Of a stretch of 64,000 nt of DNA, positions 18,062 through 25,977 are shown piece by piece. The stretch's first letter is position 1; every line of letters starts with the position of its first letter. The position numbers were made by a program, and so were the translations under genes. The notes beneath the pieces were generated by a model. It was given only the letters and a program-made list of their open reading frames with translations, searched no databases and was not told where the DNA came from. The DNA is from Acidimicrobiaceae bacterium (GTDB lineage Bacteria > Actinomycetota > Acidimicrobiia > Acidimicrobiales > RAAP-2), in contig PKYQ01000020.1 of assembly GCA_003133685.1 (NCBI GenBank), positions 1 through 64,000 of the forward strand, given 5' to 3'.

Positions 18062-18526
18062 CTAGTCCGAACGACGCTCTTGGAAGAACGCGCGCAGCAA
18101 CTCGGCCGACTCTTCGCTGAGAATGTCGTACGTGAGCGACGCCTCGTGCAAAAGTCGCGGATCACTTAATACGTTGTAGCGAGAGCCGACCGCGCCGGCC
18201 TTCTCGTCGAGCGCGCCGATGACCACGCGACGCACGCGTGCGTTCAAGAGCGCCCCCGCGCACATGACGCACGGCTCCAACGTGACGTAGGCCGTCACCT
18301 CGTCCATGCGCCACGACGGCCGTGAGAACGCGGCATCCCGAAGCGCCACGATCTCGGCGTGGGCCGTGGGGTCTTGATCCAGTTCGCGCCGATTCTCCCC
18401 CACGCCGATCACCACGTCGTTCTCCACCAAGACGCACCCGATGGGCACGTCATCGTGTCCGGCGGCGACAATCGCCAGGTCGAGTGCCGCGCGCATAAAG
18501 AGCTCGTCATTCGCAGTGTCATCCAC
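18062..18526 (-). CDS. tadA: tRNA adenosine(34) deaminase TadA
   Basis: About 154 residues. TadA deaminates A34 to inosine in tRNA-Arg(ACG); that substrate tRNA is encoded at 36234-36310. The zinc/catalytic motifs are HAE (catalytic Glu) and PCVMCAGA. GTG 18526 gives the typical TadA N-terminus (DELFMRAALDLA) and length; the frame is open to a TTG at 18571 that lacks a ribosome site. It lies divergently from tRNA-Ser(CGA), a common arrangement in actinobacteria, and 73 bases upstream of the FAD oxidoreductase gene. Confidence 0.92.
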   Translation of the reverse strand: MDDTANDELFMRAALDLAIVAAGHDDVPIGCVLVENDVVIGVGENRRELDQDPTAHAEIVALRDAAFSRPSWRMDEVTAYVTLEPCVMCAGALLNARVRRVVIGALDEKAGAVGSRYNVLSDPRLLHEASLTYDILSEESAELLRAFFQERRSD

Positions 18527-18607
18527 GACAACGAACTTACGAGAGTTGCGCACACGGCGTCGACGTGCCAAAAAGTGGCGATGAACACGCGTTGTAGACT
18601 TCTCGAC

Positions 18608-18695
18608 GGAGGGGTGCGAGAGCGGCCGAATCGGGCAGTCTCGAAAACTGCTGTGTCTCCGGGCACCGTGGGTTCAAATCCCACCTCCTCCGCCA
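18608..18695 (+). tRNA. tRNA-Ser(CGA)
   Basis: Acceptor GGAGGGG (18608-18614) pairs with CTCCTCC (one G-T pair), followed by discriminator G and encoded CCA. The anticodon loop CTCGAAA gives CGA. The long variable arm is typical of tRNA-Ser. The first 20 bases and the T arm are nearly identical to tRNA-Ser(GGA) at the left end of the window. Confidence 0.97.
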
Positions 18696-18702
18696 GCGGA
18701 CA

Positions 18703-18728
18703 ACGGGTGACTTTGGTCACCCGTTTTC
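18703..18728 (+). terminator. Rho-independent terminator of tRNA-Ser(CGA)
   Basis: A perfect 9-bp stem ACGGGTGAC / GTCACCCGT with a TTTG loop runs directly into TTTTCT. It lies eight bases after the CCA end of the tRNA. Confidence 0.85.
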
Positions 18729-18805
18729 TGCTCTGGAAACTGTTCGCGTCGCTCCAAGTACGCTGGATTCGTGCGGCGTGAGCCGACGAATCTCAGGAGA
18801 ATGCC

Positions 18806-20143
18806 ATGGTCTCGTCAGTCGATACATCAGTAGGAACCGAGCGCAAGGTCGTCACCGAATTGCCCGGTCCCAAGTCGCGCGCCCTGCACGAGCGCCGTCA
18901 CGCCGTCGTCAGCGCCGGACTGACCCAGGGATTCCCCATCTACATCGACCGCGCCGAGGGCGCCATCCTCGTGGACGTCGACGGCAACCAGATCCTGGAC
19001 CTCGGCTCGGGCATCGCCGTCACGAGCATCGGCCACGCCGTGCCCAAATTGGTCGACGCCGTGAGCGCGCAAGTCGCTGCCTTTACGCACACCTGTTTCA
19101 TGGTGAATCCGTACGAGAGCTACGTCGAGGTCTGTGAAGAGCTCGCCGCGTTGACGCCCGGTTCGCACGCCAAGACGTCGGCGCTCTTCAACTCGGGCGC
19201 CGAGGCGATTGAGAACGCCGTCAAGATCGCTCGCCTCGCCACTGGTCGCCAGGCGATCATCGTCTTTGATCACGCCTACCACGGCCGCACCAACTTGACC
19301 ATGGCGCTCACGGCGAAGAACATGCCGTACAAGGACCGCTTCGGTCCCTTCGCGCCGGAGATCTACCGCGTGCCGATGAGTTACCCCTTCCGCGACGGAT
19401 TAAGCGGCGCCGAGGCGGCCGCGCGCGCGATCAAGATGATCGAGACCGAGGTCGGCGCCAAGAACGTCGCCGGTCTTCTCATTGAGCCCATTCAGGGTGA
19501 GGGTGGCTTCGTCGTACCGGCCGACGGATTCTTGCCAGCACTGTCGGAGTGGACCACGGCCAACGGCGTGGTCTTCATCGCCGACGAGATCCAGAGCGGA
19601 TTTTGTCGCACGGGCGACTGGTTCGCCGTCAACCACGAAGGCGTCATCCCGGACATCGTCGCGACCGCCAAGGGTCTGGCCGGCGGCATGCCGTTGGCCG
19701 GAGTGACCGGACGAACGGAGTTGATGAACGCGGTCCACGAAGGCGGTCTCGGCGGAACCTACGGTGGCAACCCGGTTGCGTGCGTGGCGGCTCTCGCCAC
19801 GATCAAGACCTTGCGCGACCGAAACCTGGTGGCGCGGGCGCGCGAGATCGGTGACATCCTCTTCGCCAACCTACGATCGCTCGCCCAGGATGTCGCGATC
19901 ATCGGCGACGTGCGCGGACGAGGCGCGATGGTCGCCATGGAGTTCGTGCAGCCCGGCACCAAGGAACCGAATGCGGCGGCCGTCAAGGCGATCGTCGACT
20001 ACTGCAACCAGAACGGCGTCATCGCCATCTCGTGTGGTACCTACGGCAACGTCGTACGACTGCTGCCGCCACTCGTGATCACCGACGCGCAACTGGCCGA
20101 CGGACTCGACGTCCTGGGCGCCGCGGTGCGCTCGGCGAGCTAG
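18806..20143 (+). CDS. gabT: 4-aminobutyrate aminotransferase (class III PLP enzyme)
   Basis: A 445-residue class-III aminotransferase. It shows the NSGAEAIENAVKIAR motif for phosphate binding, HAYHGRT, the EPIQGEGG and ADEIQSGFCRTG blocks, the PLP lysine in ATAKGLAGGMPL, and GTYGGNPVAC. The full length matches GabT, which converts 4-aminobutyrate plus 2-oxoglutarate to succinate semialdehyde plus glutamate. Given the pyrimidine-degradation operon in the window, beta-alanine is another possible substrate. ATG 18806 follows CAGGAG. Its stop overlaps the stop of the convergent protease gene by four bases. Confidence 0.9.
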   Translation: MVSSVDTSVGTERKVVTELPGPKSRALHERRHAVVSAGLTQGFPIYIDRAEGAILVDVDGNQILDLGSGIAVTSIGHAVPKLVDAVSAQVAAFTHTCFMVNPYESYVEVCEELAALTPGSHAKTSALFNSGAEAIENAVKIARLATGRQAIIVFDHAYHGRTNLTMALTAKNMPYKDRFGPFAPEIYRVPMSYPFRDGLSGAEAAARAIKMIETEVGAKNVAGLLIEPIQGEGGFVVPADGFLPALSEWTTANGVVFIADEIQSGFCRTGDWFAVNHEGVIPDIVATAKGLAGGMPLAGVTGRTELMNAVHEGGLGGTYGGNPVACVAALATIKTLRDRNLVARAREIGDILFANLRSLAQDVAIIGDVRGRGAMVAMEFVQPGTKEPNAAAVKAIVDYCNQNGVIAISCGTYGNVVRLLPPLVITDAQLADGLDVLGAAVRSAS

Positions 20144-21303
20144 TTCAAACAGCTCTGCGTCGACTGCGTTCCGCGCGCCGGCGTCGTGGCGACGTCACGC
20201 TCGATGGTGGCGGCCGGGATCGCGTAGTCCGTCTCGCTCTGGCTGAGGGACTTCGAGAACACGACACCCGTCACGTCGCCACGAACCAAAACCGGGCTGC
20301 CGGAGTTGCCCAGCGCGATGTGCGAGTAGACGACGAGCACGGTGCGAGCGAACGTCTGCTTGTCGTAGATGTCCCTGGACTCCGCCGTGATCTCGCCGCT
20401 GATAATTGACGGACTTATCGTTCGCGTTCCGTTAAGCGGAAAACCGATCACCTGGGCGTGCGCGCCCGAAGTCGGAACCGACCGCGCGAAACTCATCGGC
20501 GACACGTTCGAACGCGTCGCCACGCGCAAAATCGCCAGGTCGTTCACCGGATCGAAGAGCGCAACTTGTGCGGACGCTCCCCCGACCGTGATGCTCGTCG
20601 AACCCGCCACCACGTGCGCGTTGGTCACGACAAGGTGCGGCGCGATGAAGAACGCGGTTCCCTGATGGGTGTCGGGGCAGCCCCTGGCGAGCACCTTGAG
20701 AATCTGACTCGGCGAACGCGGCGACAACGTGTTCGCTCCGAGCTTGGGCGCCGGTCCCGACGACGGAATCGTCGGCGAGACGATGCTCGTGAACACGCTG
20801 GGGAAGTCCGCGTTTCGAAGGAGGGTCTGGAGTTTTGCCTCCGCTGAAGGAACGGTCGGCAGCGCTTTATCGAGGTCGTTGATGATCCGCGATCCCTGAA
20901 TACCGCTTGCCGCGGCGGACCACGACGTCGCGACCAACAGCGCCGCCACGAGCCAGACGGTGACGAGCGCCCCCGCGACAGCGACGACCACGCCGGCGAC
21001 GGAGTCGACGAGACCGAGCTTCACCATCTTCACGGTCCGGCGAATGGACGCGCCGAGTATGTGGCCAAGGAAATGTCCGGCGTACGCGGCGACCACGACG
21101 ATGACCAGCGCTATCACCGGGCGCCACGACGAGTGCGAGATCCTCGTCGACAGCGACGGCGCGATCGCGATACCGACGTAGAAGCCCGCGATCAGGCCAA
21201 TCCAACCGAGGACCTGTCGAATGGCCCCCTGGAACCAGCCGCGGACCGCGGCCACGATGACGATCGCGACGATGAGTACATCGACCCAATTCACGAACTC
21301 CAA
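20140..21303 (-). CDS. MarP-like membrane serine protease (CvpA domain plus trypsin fold)
   Basis: A 387-residue protein. An N-terminal CvpA-type domain with four helices (about residues 5-125) is followed by a chymotrypsin-like protease domain. The triad can be read as His in TNAHVV (about 230), Asp in VNDLAIL (about 256) and Ser in GNSGSP (about 336). This is the architecture of mycobacterial MarP (Rv3671c), an acid- and oxidative-stress protease acting outside the membrane. Two Cys (in RGCPDT and the C-terminal QSCLN) could form the disulfide seen in MarP. It is convergent with gabT. Confidence 0.87.
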   Translation of the reverse strand: MEFVNWVDVLIVAIVIVAAVRGWFQGAIRQVLGWIGLIAGFYVGIAIAPSLSTRISHSSWRPVIALVIVVVAAYAGHFLGHILGASIRRTVKMVKLGLVDSVAGVVVAVAGALVTVWLVAALLVATSWSAAASGIQGSRIINDLDKALPTVPSAEAKLQTLLRNADFPSVFTSIVSPTIPSSGPAPKLGANTLSPRSPSQILKVLARGCPDTHQGTAFFIAPHLVVTNAHVVAGSTSITVGGASAQVALFDPVNDLAILRVATRSNVSPMSFARSVPTSGAHAQVIGFPLNGTRTISPSIISGEITAESRDIYDKQTFARTVLVVYSHIALGNSGSPVLVRGDVTGVVFSKSLSQSETDYAIPAATIERDVATTPARGTQSTQSCLN

Positions 21304-21397
21304 GTTAGACCCTCCCTCGTTGAGAACGATGAGGAGCGGTGGCCCCGATCAGTATCATTCACAGAGCGACAACGGTCGTCACGATCTCAAGGAAGCA

Positions 21398-22447
21398 ATG
21401 ATTCGAGTACCCGCCCACGTACGTTCACCGGTACGGATCGCGGCAATGTGCTCAGTCGCAGGCTTGGTGTTGGCCTCGTGCGCGACGGCGACGGTGACGG
21501 TGGCCCCGCACGTCTCCGGTCTTCCCGCCGTCAGCATCTCGGTGCCACTGTCGAGCGTCGCGTGCACGACCAACAACTCGTGTGTCGCGATTGGCACGTC
21601 CAACCTCGACGTGAGCCCAACTTCAGTCGGAGAGTACCGTTCGGCGAACGGTCGCTGGACGGCACTCACGGTTCCGAGCGCCGACACTTCGACGTACATT
21701 GCGTCCTCATCGTGCTGGAGTGATGGCTGTTTGTTCGTGGGATCGAAATCAAACGCAGACCTGGTGTGGCGCTATAACGCCTCTTCGAATTCAATCATCG
21801 TTGCGACGGCGCCGACCGGTGCGTCCGGCATCGAAGCGGTGAGCTGCTACCGAGTTCTGTCGTGTGCGATCCTCGATTCGACCCAGTCCAATCAGCGGTT
21901 CTTCGTCACTGATGATGGCGGCGCAACGTGGTCTCCAGTGGGCGACATCGGCGTCCCGCCACAAGATTCGGTGACGTCGCTCGCGTGCCCGTCGAACCTC
22001 GAGTGCATCGCGAGCTTCCTCAATGCCTCGAACGGGATCGTGGTCTACGTGACCACCGACGGCGGCACGACGTGGACAACGCGAACGGGCTTGTCTACGG
22101 TGACGTGGGCCGCACTCACGTCACTGAACTGTGTCGGATCGAAGTGTGTGGGGCTCGCGAAGCTCTCGACTGGTTGGCGAATCGTGCGTACCAACAACTT
22201 CGCCAAGACGTGGTCGAAGGTGGCGTCCCTGAGAACTTCGATTTTGACCCTCGCCTGCACTTCACTCAAGCGGTGTGTGGTTGGCGGCATGAAGGGTTCC
22301 TCTTCGCCATGGCTCGCCACCGTGACGTCCGGCTCGGTGACGTCAGTCAAGCTCAGGTACGTCCCAACGCAAATCGCCGACGTCGCGTGCGGATCGAAGA
22401 TTTGCGTCGCGATCGGCGTGACGACCGTAATGGCGCTGCGGCCGTAG
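21398..22447 (+). CDS. Secreted beta-propeller-like lipoprotein
   Basis: A 349-residue protein starting at ATG 21398 after CAAGGAAG. The lipobox LASC at about residues 26-29 predicts a lipoprotein. The mature part has repeated blocks of the form (S/A)C-x(4-6)-C-x-A-(I/V)-G and VTDDGGATW / VTTDGGTTW, the BNR/Ycf48-like signature of a six- or seven-blade beta-propeller. Paired Cys recur in each repeat (for example VACTTNNSCVAIG, LNCVGSKCVGLA), suggesting one disulfide per blade. No enzymatic residues are evident; a binding or sensing role is plausible. Confidence 0.75.
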   Translation: MIRVPAHVRSPVRIAAMCSVAGLVLASCATATVTVAPHVSGLPAVSISVPLSSVACTTNNSCVAIGTSNLDVSPTSVGEYRSANGRWTALTVPSADTSTYIASSSCWSDGCLFVGSKSNADLVWRYNASSNSIIVATAPTGASGIEAVSCYRVLSCAILDSTQSNQRFFVTDDGGATWSPVGDIGVPPQDSVTSLACPSNLECIASFLNASNGIVVYVTTDGGTTWTTRTGLSTVTWAALTSLNCVGSKCVGLAKLSTGWRIVRTNNFAKTWSKVASLRTSILTLACTSLKRCVVGGMKGSSSPWLATVTSGSVTSVKLRYVPTQIADVACGSKICVAIGVTTVMALRP

Positions 22448-22522
22448 CCCTTCAGCGACGACGCCACGTCTCCCGGCCGCTTCGCCCACGACGGCGCGCC
22501 TTCAAAGGCGAGCAGCTTTCGC

Positions 22523-22681
22523 ATGACGACACCGGCGCTTCGATTCGTGGCGAACCATGACAACGCGATCGAACTCGTCAACGGTGACGTAATCCTGGGA
22601 CCCGGAAGTTGGGGCGGCCGCCCCGCGCGTACGGCTCACCTCGGCCCTCCCCGCTGTTTGTATGCGAGGCTAGTCTCGTGA
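22523..22681 (+). CDS. Possible 52-residue protein upstream of DUF2510 gene
   Basis: An open frame from ATG 22523 encodes MTTPALRFVANHDNAIELV... and ends at TGA 22679-22681, overlapping the GTG start of the next gene by four bases (GTGA). That overlap is the pattern used by real coupled genes in this window. A weak AAAGG precedes the ATG. The C-terminal third is rich in Gly/Pro/Arg and not convincing. No family is recognised. Confidence 0.3.
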   Translation: MTTPALRFVANHDNAIELVNGDVILGPGSWGGRPARTAHLGPPRCLYARLVS

Positions 22682-23298
22682 GTTCGAGCAGCATCCCCCT
22701 CCCCTCCGGCTGGTATCCGGATCCTTCGGGCGCTCGCCAATGGCGAGTCTGGACCGGTACGCAGTGGTCAGAGTTGACGCGCCCATACGGCGACACCGCG
22801 CCCGCCGCGAGCATCGCGAACGACCTGTCGCTCATTCAAGCGCTCCACCGATTGGTGCGTTACGGCATCGCGGGTGACTTCGCGGGCATCAGCATTCTCG
22901 TCAGCGTGCTGGCCCACTGGCCCGGCACCGCGCACCCCGAATCGGAGTGGTTCGCGGTCGCGGCGTGCAACGTCGCGGTCGCGCTCCTCGTCATTGGCTC
23001 CGCCTGTTTCGCGTTCGCCGCCAGACAACTCGAGGGTCACTGGACTCCTTGGGCCTTCATCCCCGGGGTCAACATCTTCGTCGTCAACGTTGTCGTCACC
23101 CAACGACTCGGCGGTCAACCACTTCGACGCGTCGGCGCCGAAGCTGTCTTGATGCTGCTCTTCGTCGTCCAGTTCCACAATGAGTTGTGGCTGTGCGTGG
23201 CGCCCGTGATAGTTGCGGTCGGCCAATCGCAGTGGATCGCCACCTTGATCGAGCATCTGCTGATTTCGTCCTCGCCGTCAACGCCGGCCACGTCGTGA
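22678..23298 (+). CDS. DUF2510 membrane protein
   Basis: A 206-residue protein from GTG 22678. The N-terminal motif GWYPDPSG-x(3)-WRVWTGTQWSE is the DUF2510 tryptophan-rich module found at the N-terminus of many actinobacterial membrane proteins. Four or five hydrophobic helices follow (about residues 60-85, 95-115, 122-145, 160-190). The function is unknown. A longer frame to 22609 exists, but it overlaps non-coding-like sequence. Confidence 0.75.
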   Translation: MSSSSIPLPSGWYPDPSGARQWRVWTGTQWSELTRPYGDTAPAASIANDLSLIQALHRLVRYGIAGDFAGISILVSVLAHWPGTAHPESEWFAVAACNVAVALLVIGSACFAFAARQLEGHWTPWAFIPGVNIFVVNVVVTQRLGGQPLRRVGAEAVLMLLFVVQFHNELWLCVAPVIVAVGQSQWIATLIEHLLISSSPSTPATS

Positions 23299-23361
23299 TG
23301 TGACGCGGCGATGCACACGCGAAACGCCATGTTGATACTCGTCAGTCGAGGGAGATAGCCG

Positions 23362-24576
23362 ATGTACGAATGGACCGACGAACAACAGGCGATCATCGAC
23401 GTCGTTCGCCGATTCGTCGATGAGGAGATCCGCCCGCAACTGGATGATCTCGAACACAACGGAATGCCGCCGTACGCCATTCTTCGCAAGATGTACGACG
23501 TCTTTGGACTGAAGGAGATGGCCAAGGAGAGCTTCGCGCGCCAACTGGAACGCAAGATCTCGGGTGAGGAACCATCTCGAGAGAGTCGGGGGTCTGACCC
23601 GGCCGCGCAACTGATCTCGACGATCGAACTGTGTCGCGTGAGCCCGGGACTCCTCACGTCCCTCGGCGTGTCGAGCGGCTTGGCCGCCGGGACGATTAAC
23701 AAACTGGGTACCCCGGCACAGATGGAGCGCTGGGCCCTCGATCTGATGACCCTCGACAAGATCGGTGCCTGGGCGATCACGGAACCGGACTCCGGCTCGG
23801 ACGCCTTGGGCGGCATGCGCACGAGCGCTCGACGCGACGGCGAGGACTACATCCTTAACGGTCAGAAAACCTGGATCACGAACGGCCCCTACGCCGACAC
23901 GATCGTGATGTACGCCAAGCTCGACGACGGCAGCGGCGAAGAGATGCGAAATCGCAAGGTCCTGACGTTCGTGCTCGACAAGGGAATGGACGGACTGGTG
24001 CAGGCCGCGCCGATGCGCAAGATGGGTCAGCACGGATCGCCGACCGGCGAAGTGTTCTTGAGTGACGTGCGCGCCGGCAGGGATCGCCTCCTCGGGGAAA
24101 GCGAAAACCCGAAGGGTGGCGGCCGCCAAAGTGCGCGCGACAACTTCGTCGCCGAGCGCGCCGGCGTCGCCGCCATGTCCCTCGGCATCATCGAAGAGTG
24201 CCTCAAACTCTCGATCGACTACGCCAAGCATCGACGTCTCTGGGGAACGGCGATCGCCGACTATCAGCTCATCCAACTCAAACTCGCCCAGATGGAAGTC
24301 GCACGCGTGAACGTACGCAACATGGTGTTCGCCCACATCGAGCGCTCGTCGCACGGTGCAGTACCGACGTTCGCCGAAGCCTCCGCGATGAAGTTGTACT
24401 CGGCGCAGGCGGCCTGCCAGGTGGCCGACGACGCGATACAGATATTTGGCGGCAATGGCTATATCGCTGAGTACCGCGTCGAGCAACTCAGCCGCGACGC
24501 GCGCGTCCTACGGATTTACGCCGGCACCGACGAGATGCAGGTCATCGCCATCGCCAAGGACCTCGTTCGCGATTAA
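23362..24576 (+). CDS. Acyl-CoA dehydrogenase
   Basis: A 404-residue flavoenzyme of the acyl-CoA dehydrogenase family. AWAITEPDSGSDALGGMRTSA is the FAD/substrate signature, GQKTWITNG follows, and QIFGGNGYIAEYRVEQLSRDAR is the C-terminal signature. The usual catalytic Glu of the YEGT loop is replaced (YAGTDEMQ). Glu265 in the helix NFVAERAGVAAM lies where isovaleryl-CoA and long-chain enzymes carry their base. This suggests a branched or long-chain substrate. The last four bases overlap the convergent N-demethylase gene. Confidence 0.9.
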   Translation: MYEWTDEQQAIIDVVRRFVDEEIRPQLDDLEHNGMPPYAILRKMYDVFGLKEMAKESFARQLERKISGEEPSRESRGSDPAAQLISTIELCRVSPGLLTSLGVSSGLAAGTINKLGTPAQMERWALDLMTLDKIGAWAITEPDSGSDALGGMRTSARRDGEDYILNGQKTWITNGPYADTIVMYAKLDDGSGEEMRNRKVLTFVLDKGMDGLVQAAPMRKMGQHGSPTGEVFLSDVRAGRDRLLGESENPKGGGRQSARDNFVAERAGVAAMSLGIIEECLKLSIDYAKHRRLWGTAIADYQLIQLKLAQMEVARVNVRNMVFAHIERSSHGAVPTFAEASAMKLYSAQAACQVADDAIQIFGGNGYIAEYRVEQLSRDARVLRIYAGTDEMQVIAIAKDLVRD

Positions 24577-25397
24577 TTCGTGCTTGCGCCTCCGAGCGAG
24601 GCGCGTAGGCGATCGGCGACACCAATCCACCCTTTGTACGACTGCATCGCGTCGGGCGCGGTGTCGAGATTCAAGAGCAACGTCGTGCCGAACTCCTCGT
24701 GCGTGTCACAAAGCTCCTTGGCTGACGCCACGTAGTTTCGAATCGTGAAGACGATGGCGTCACTGTGCGCAAGTCGACGAAGTGTTTGGCGCTCCATCCG
24801 AAAGAACCAGTCGGCCAGGTCGCCGTGAGAACTGCGTCGGGCGCTCGTCGGCTGGTGCAACGCCGGTGAATCGATCAGCGTCCAGTTGAGTCGCCAGAAC
24901 GAGCGCTCGGGCTTCAGTCGCTCAAAGAAGGCGTTGGTCGGTCGACTGAGTTCGACGTCGTAGGACGGCACCGGCCGATGGATGTCGTCCAACGTCGTGC
25001 CCAGTTTGGACGCGAGATTCCAACGCGACGGAAAGCAGACGCAGGCCGCCTGCAGTCGCCACACGTCGGAGTGAACGAGCACGCAGAGGTCCTCTTGCAC
25101 GAGCCGTGCGGCGGCGACCAGGGGATGGTCGTCACCTCGCACGTCGACCGCGATATCCGGCTGATGGGCCTCGAGGAAACTCGTCACTTCGGCGAGCAGT
25201 TCGCGACTCCCCTCGTCACCTTCGGGAGTGGTCGCGACGACCACGTCGTAGGCGGTGTCGAGGAGCTGTCGCTTCTGTTCGAGTTCAATGTCACGACGTT
25301 CGTCCACTTCGAGCCAGTGGTCGAGGTCGAGGGGCCGAAGTCCCATAGCCATACGCCAGCCCTTGGTCTCGAGCGCAACGTACGGAAAGTCGCTCAC
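24573..25397 (-). CDS. Heme-dependent oxidative N-demethylase (DUF3445)
   Basis: A 274-residue protein of the DUF3445 family, whose studied members are heme enzymes that oxidatively demethylate secondary amines such as dimethylamine or related compounds. Recognisable segments are MGLRPLDLDHWLEVD near the N-terminus, QEDLCVLVHSDVWRLQAACVCFPSRW in the middle and WTLIDSPALHQP. GTG 25397 is chosen because it overlaps the stop of the tiny upstream gene by four bases (GTGA); the frame is open to 25436. No partner reductase subunits are encoded nearby. Confidence 0.82.
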   Translation of the reverse strand: MSDFPYVALETKGWRMAMGLRPLDLDHWLEVDERRDIELEQKRQLLDTAYDVVVATTPEGDEGSRELLAEVTSFLEAHQPDIAVDVRGDDHPLVAAARLVQEDLCVLVHSDVWRLQAACVCFPSRWNLASKLGTTLDDIHRPVPSYDVELSRPTNAFFERLKPERSFWRLNWTLIDSPALHQPTSARRSSHGDLADWFFRMERQTLRRLAHSDAIVFTIRNYVASAKELCDTHEEFGTTLLLNLDTAPDAMQSYKGWIGVADRLRASLGGASTN

Positions 25398-25555
25398 GGG
25401 CGGCCGCGCTTGCGCAGCACGAACCAATAGATGCAAAAGACCGTCACCGGGACCGCAATGACGATGACGCGTGCCTCGGGTAACACCACGCCTCGATGGA
25501 CGCTCACGATGGTCGTCGTGGTGGTGAAGGCCTCGATGATTCCACTCAACAGCAC
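25394..25555 (-). CDS. Single-helix small membrane protein coupled to DUF3445 gene
   Basis: A 53-residue protein from GTG 25555, preceded by AAGGAGA. Its sequence starts LLSGIIEAFTTTTTIVSV, followed by a single transmembrane helix (VIVIAVPVTVFCIYWFVL) and a basic end KRGRP. Its stop overlaps the GTG of the DUF3445 gene by four bases. Strong coupling plus a clean positive-inside helix argue that it is real. It may anchor or supply electrons to the N-demethylase; the function is unknown. Confidence 0.6.
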   Translation of the reverse strand: MLLSGIIEAFTTTTTIVSVHRGVVLPEARVIVIAVPVTVFCIYWFVLRKRGRP

Positions 25556-25606
25556 TGTCTCCTTACGCGTTGACGACTCGGCCGCCGAAGACGAGCCGAG
25601 AGGGAA

Positions 25607-25728
25607 TTACTGCGACTTCTTCTCCGGATGGGCCATCAACGTCTCGAGGCGCTCGAGGATGCTTGAGATCGCCAGGTCCTGGGCGAGCAGGTGCTTTGAA
25701 TCTCTTCGGACTCATAAATATTAGGCAT
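25607..25728 (-). pseudogene. Possible small helical protein interrupted by a -1 frameshift
   Basis: ATG 25728 opens MPNIYESEEIQ. A one-base backward shift at CAAAG then gives HLLAQDLAISSILERLETLMA and a stop TAA at 25607-25609. The second part has clear coding character (amphipathic helix) but no start of its own. Either one base has been lost (mutation or sequencing error) or this is chance. It sits 51 bases upstream of the small membrane gene, so it could have been the operon's first cistron. The rest of 25556-25977 shows nothing else convincing. Confidence 0.3.
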
Positions 25729-25977
25729 GTCGGAATTCTCACACGTTTCGCCCCGGCGATGAAACGCCGTTGGTTCCATCCAAGACCGCAATTGCACTGG
25801 GAATTCAACGCCGTAGGGTGACGCTGAACCATGTACCCACCAATCGCGAAGTGCACTTCGCGCTGCGACGATGGCGACAGGGACTTCTCACTGAAACAGA
25901 GCCGAGCAGTTCTTGCCCGGATACCGGATGCGCAGTGCCTATCGTCGACGCGCCCTACGTCGGTGGCGTTCGCGTCG

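Noticed and set aside
23278-24486. 402-codon minus-strand frame
   Set aside because: Antisense shadow of the acyl-CoA dehydrogenase; His/Arg/Val-rich with no motif.
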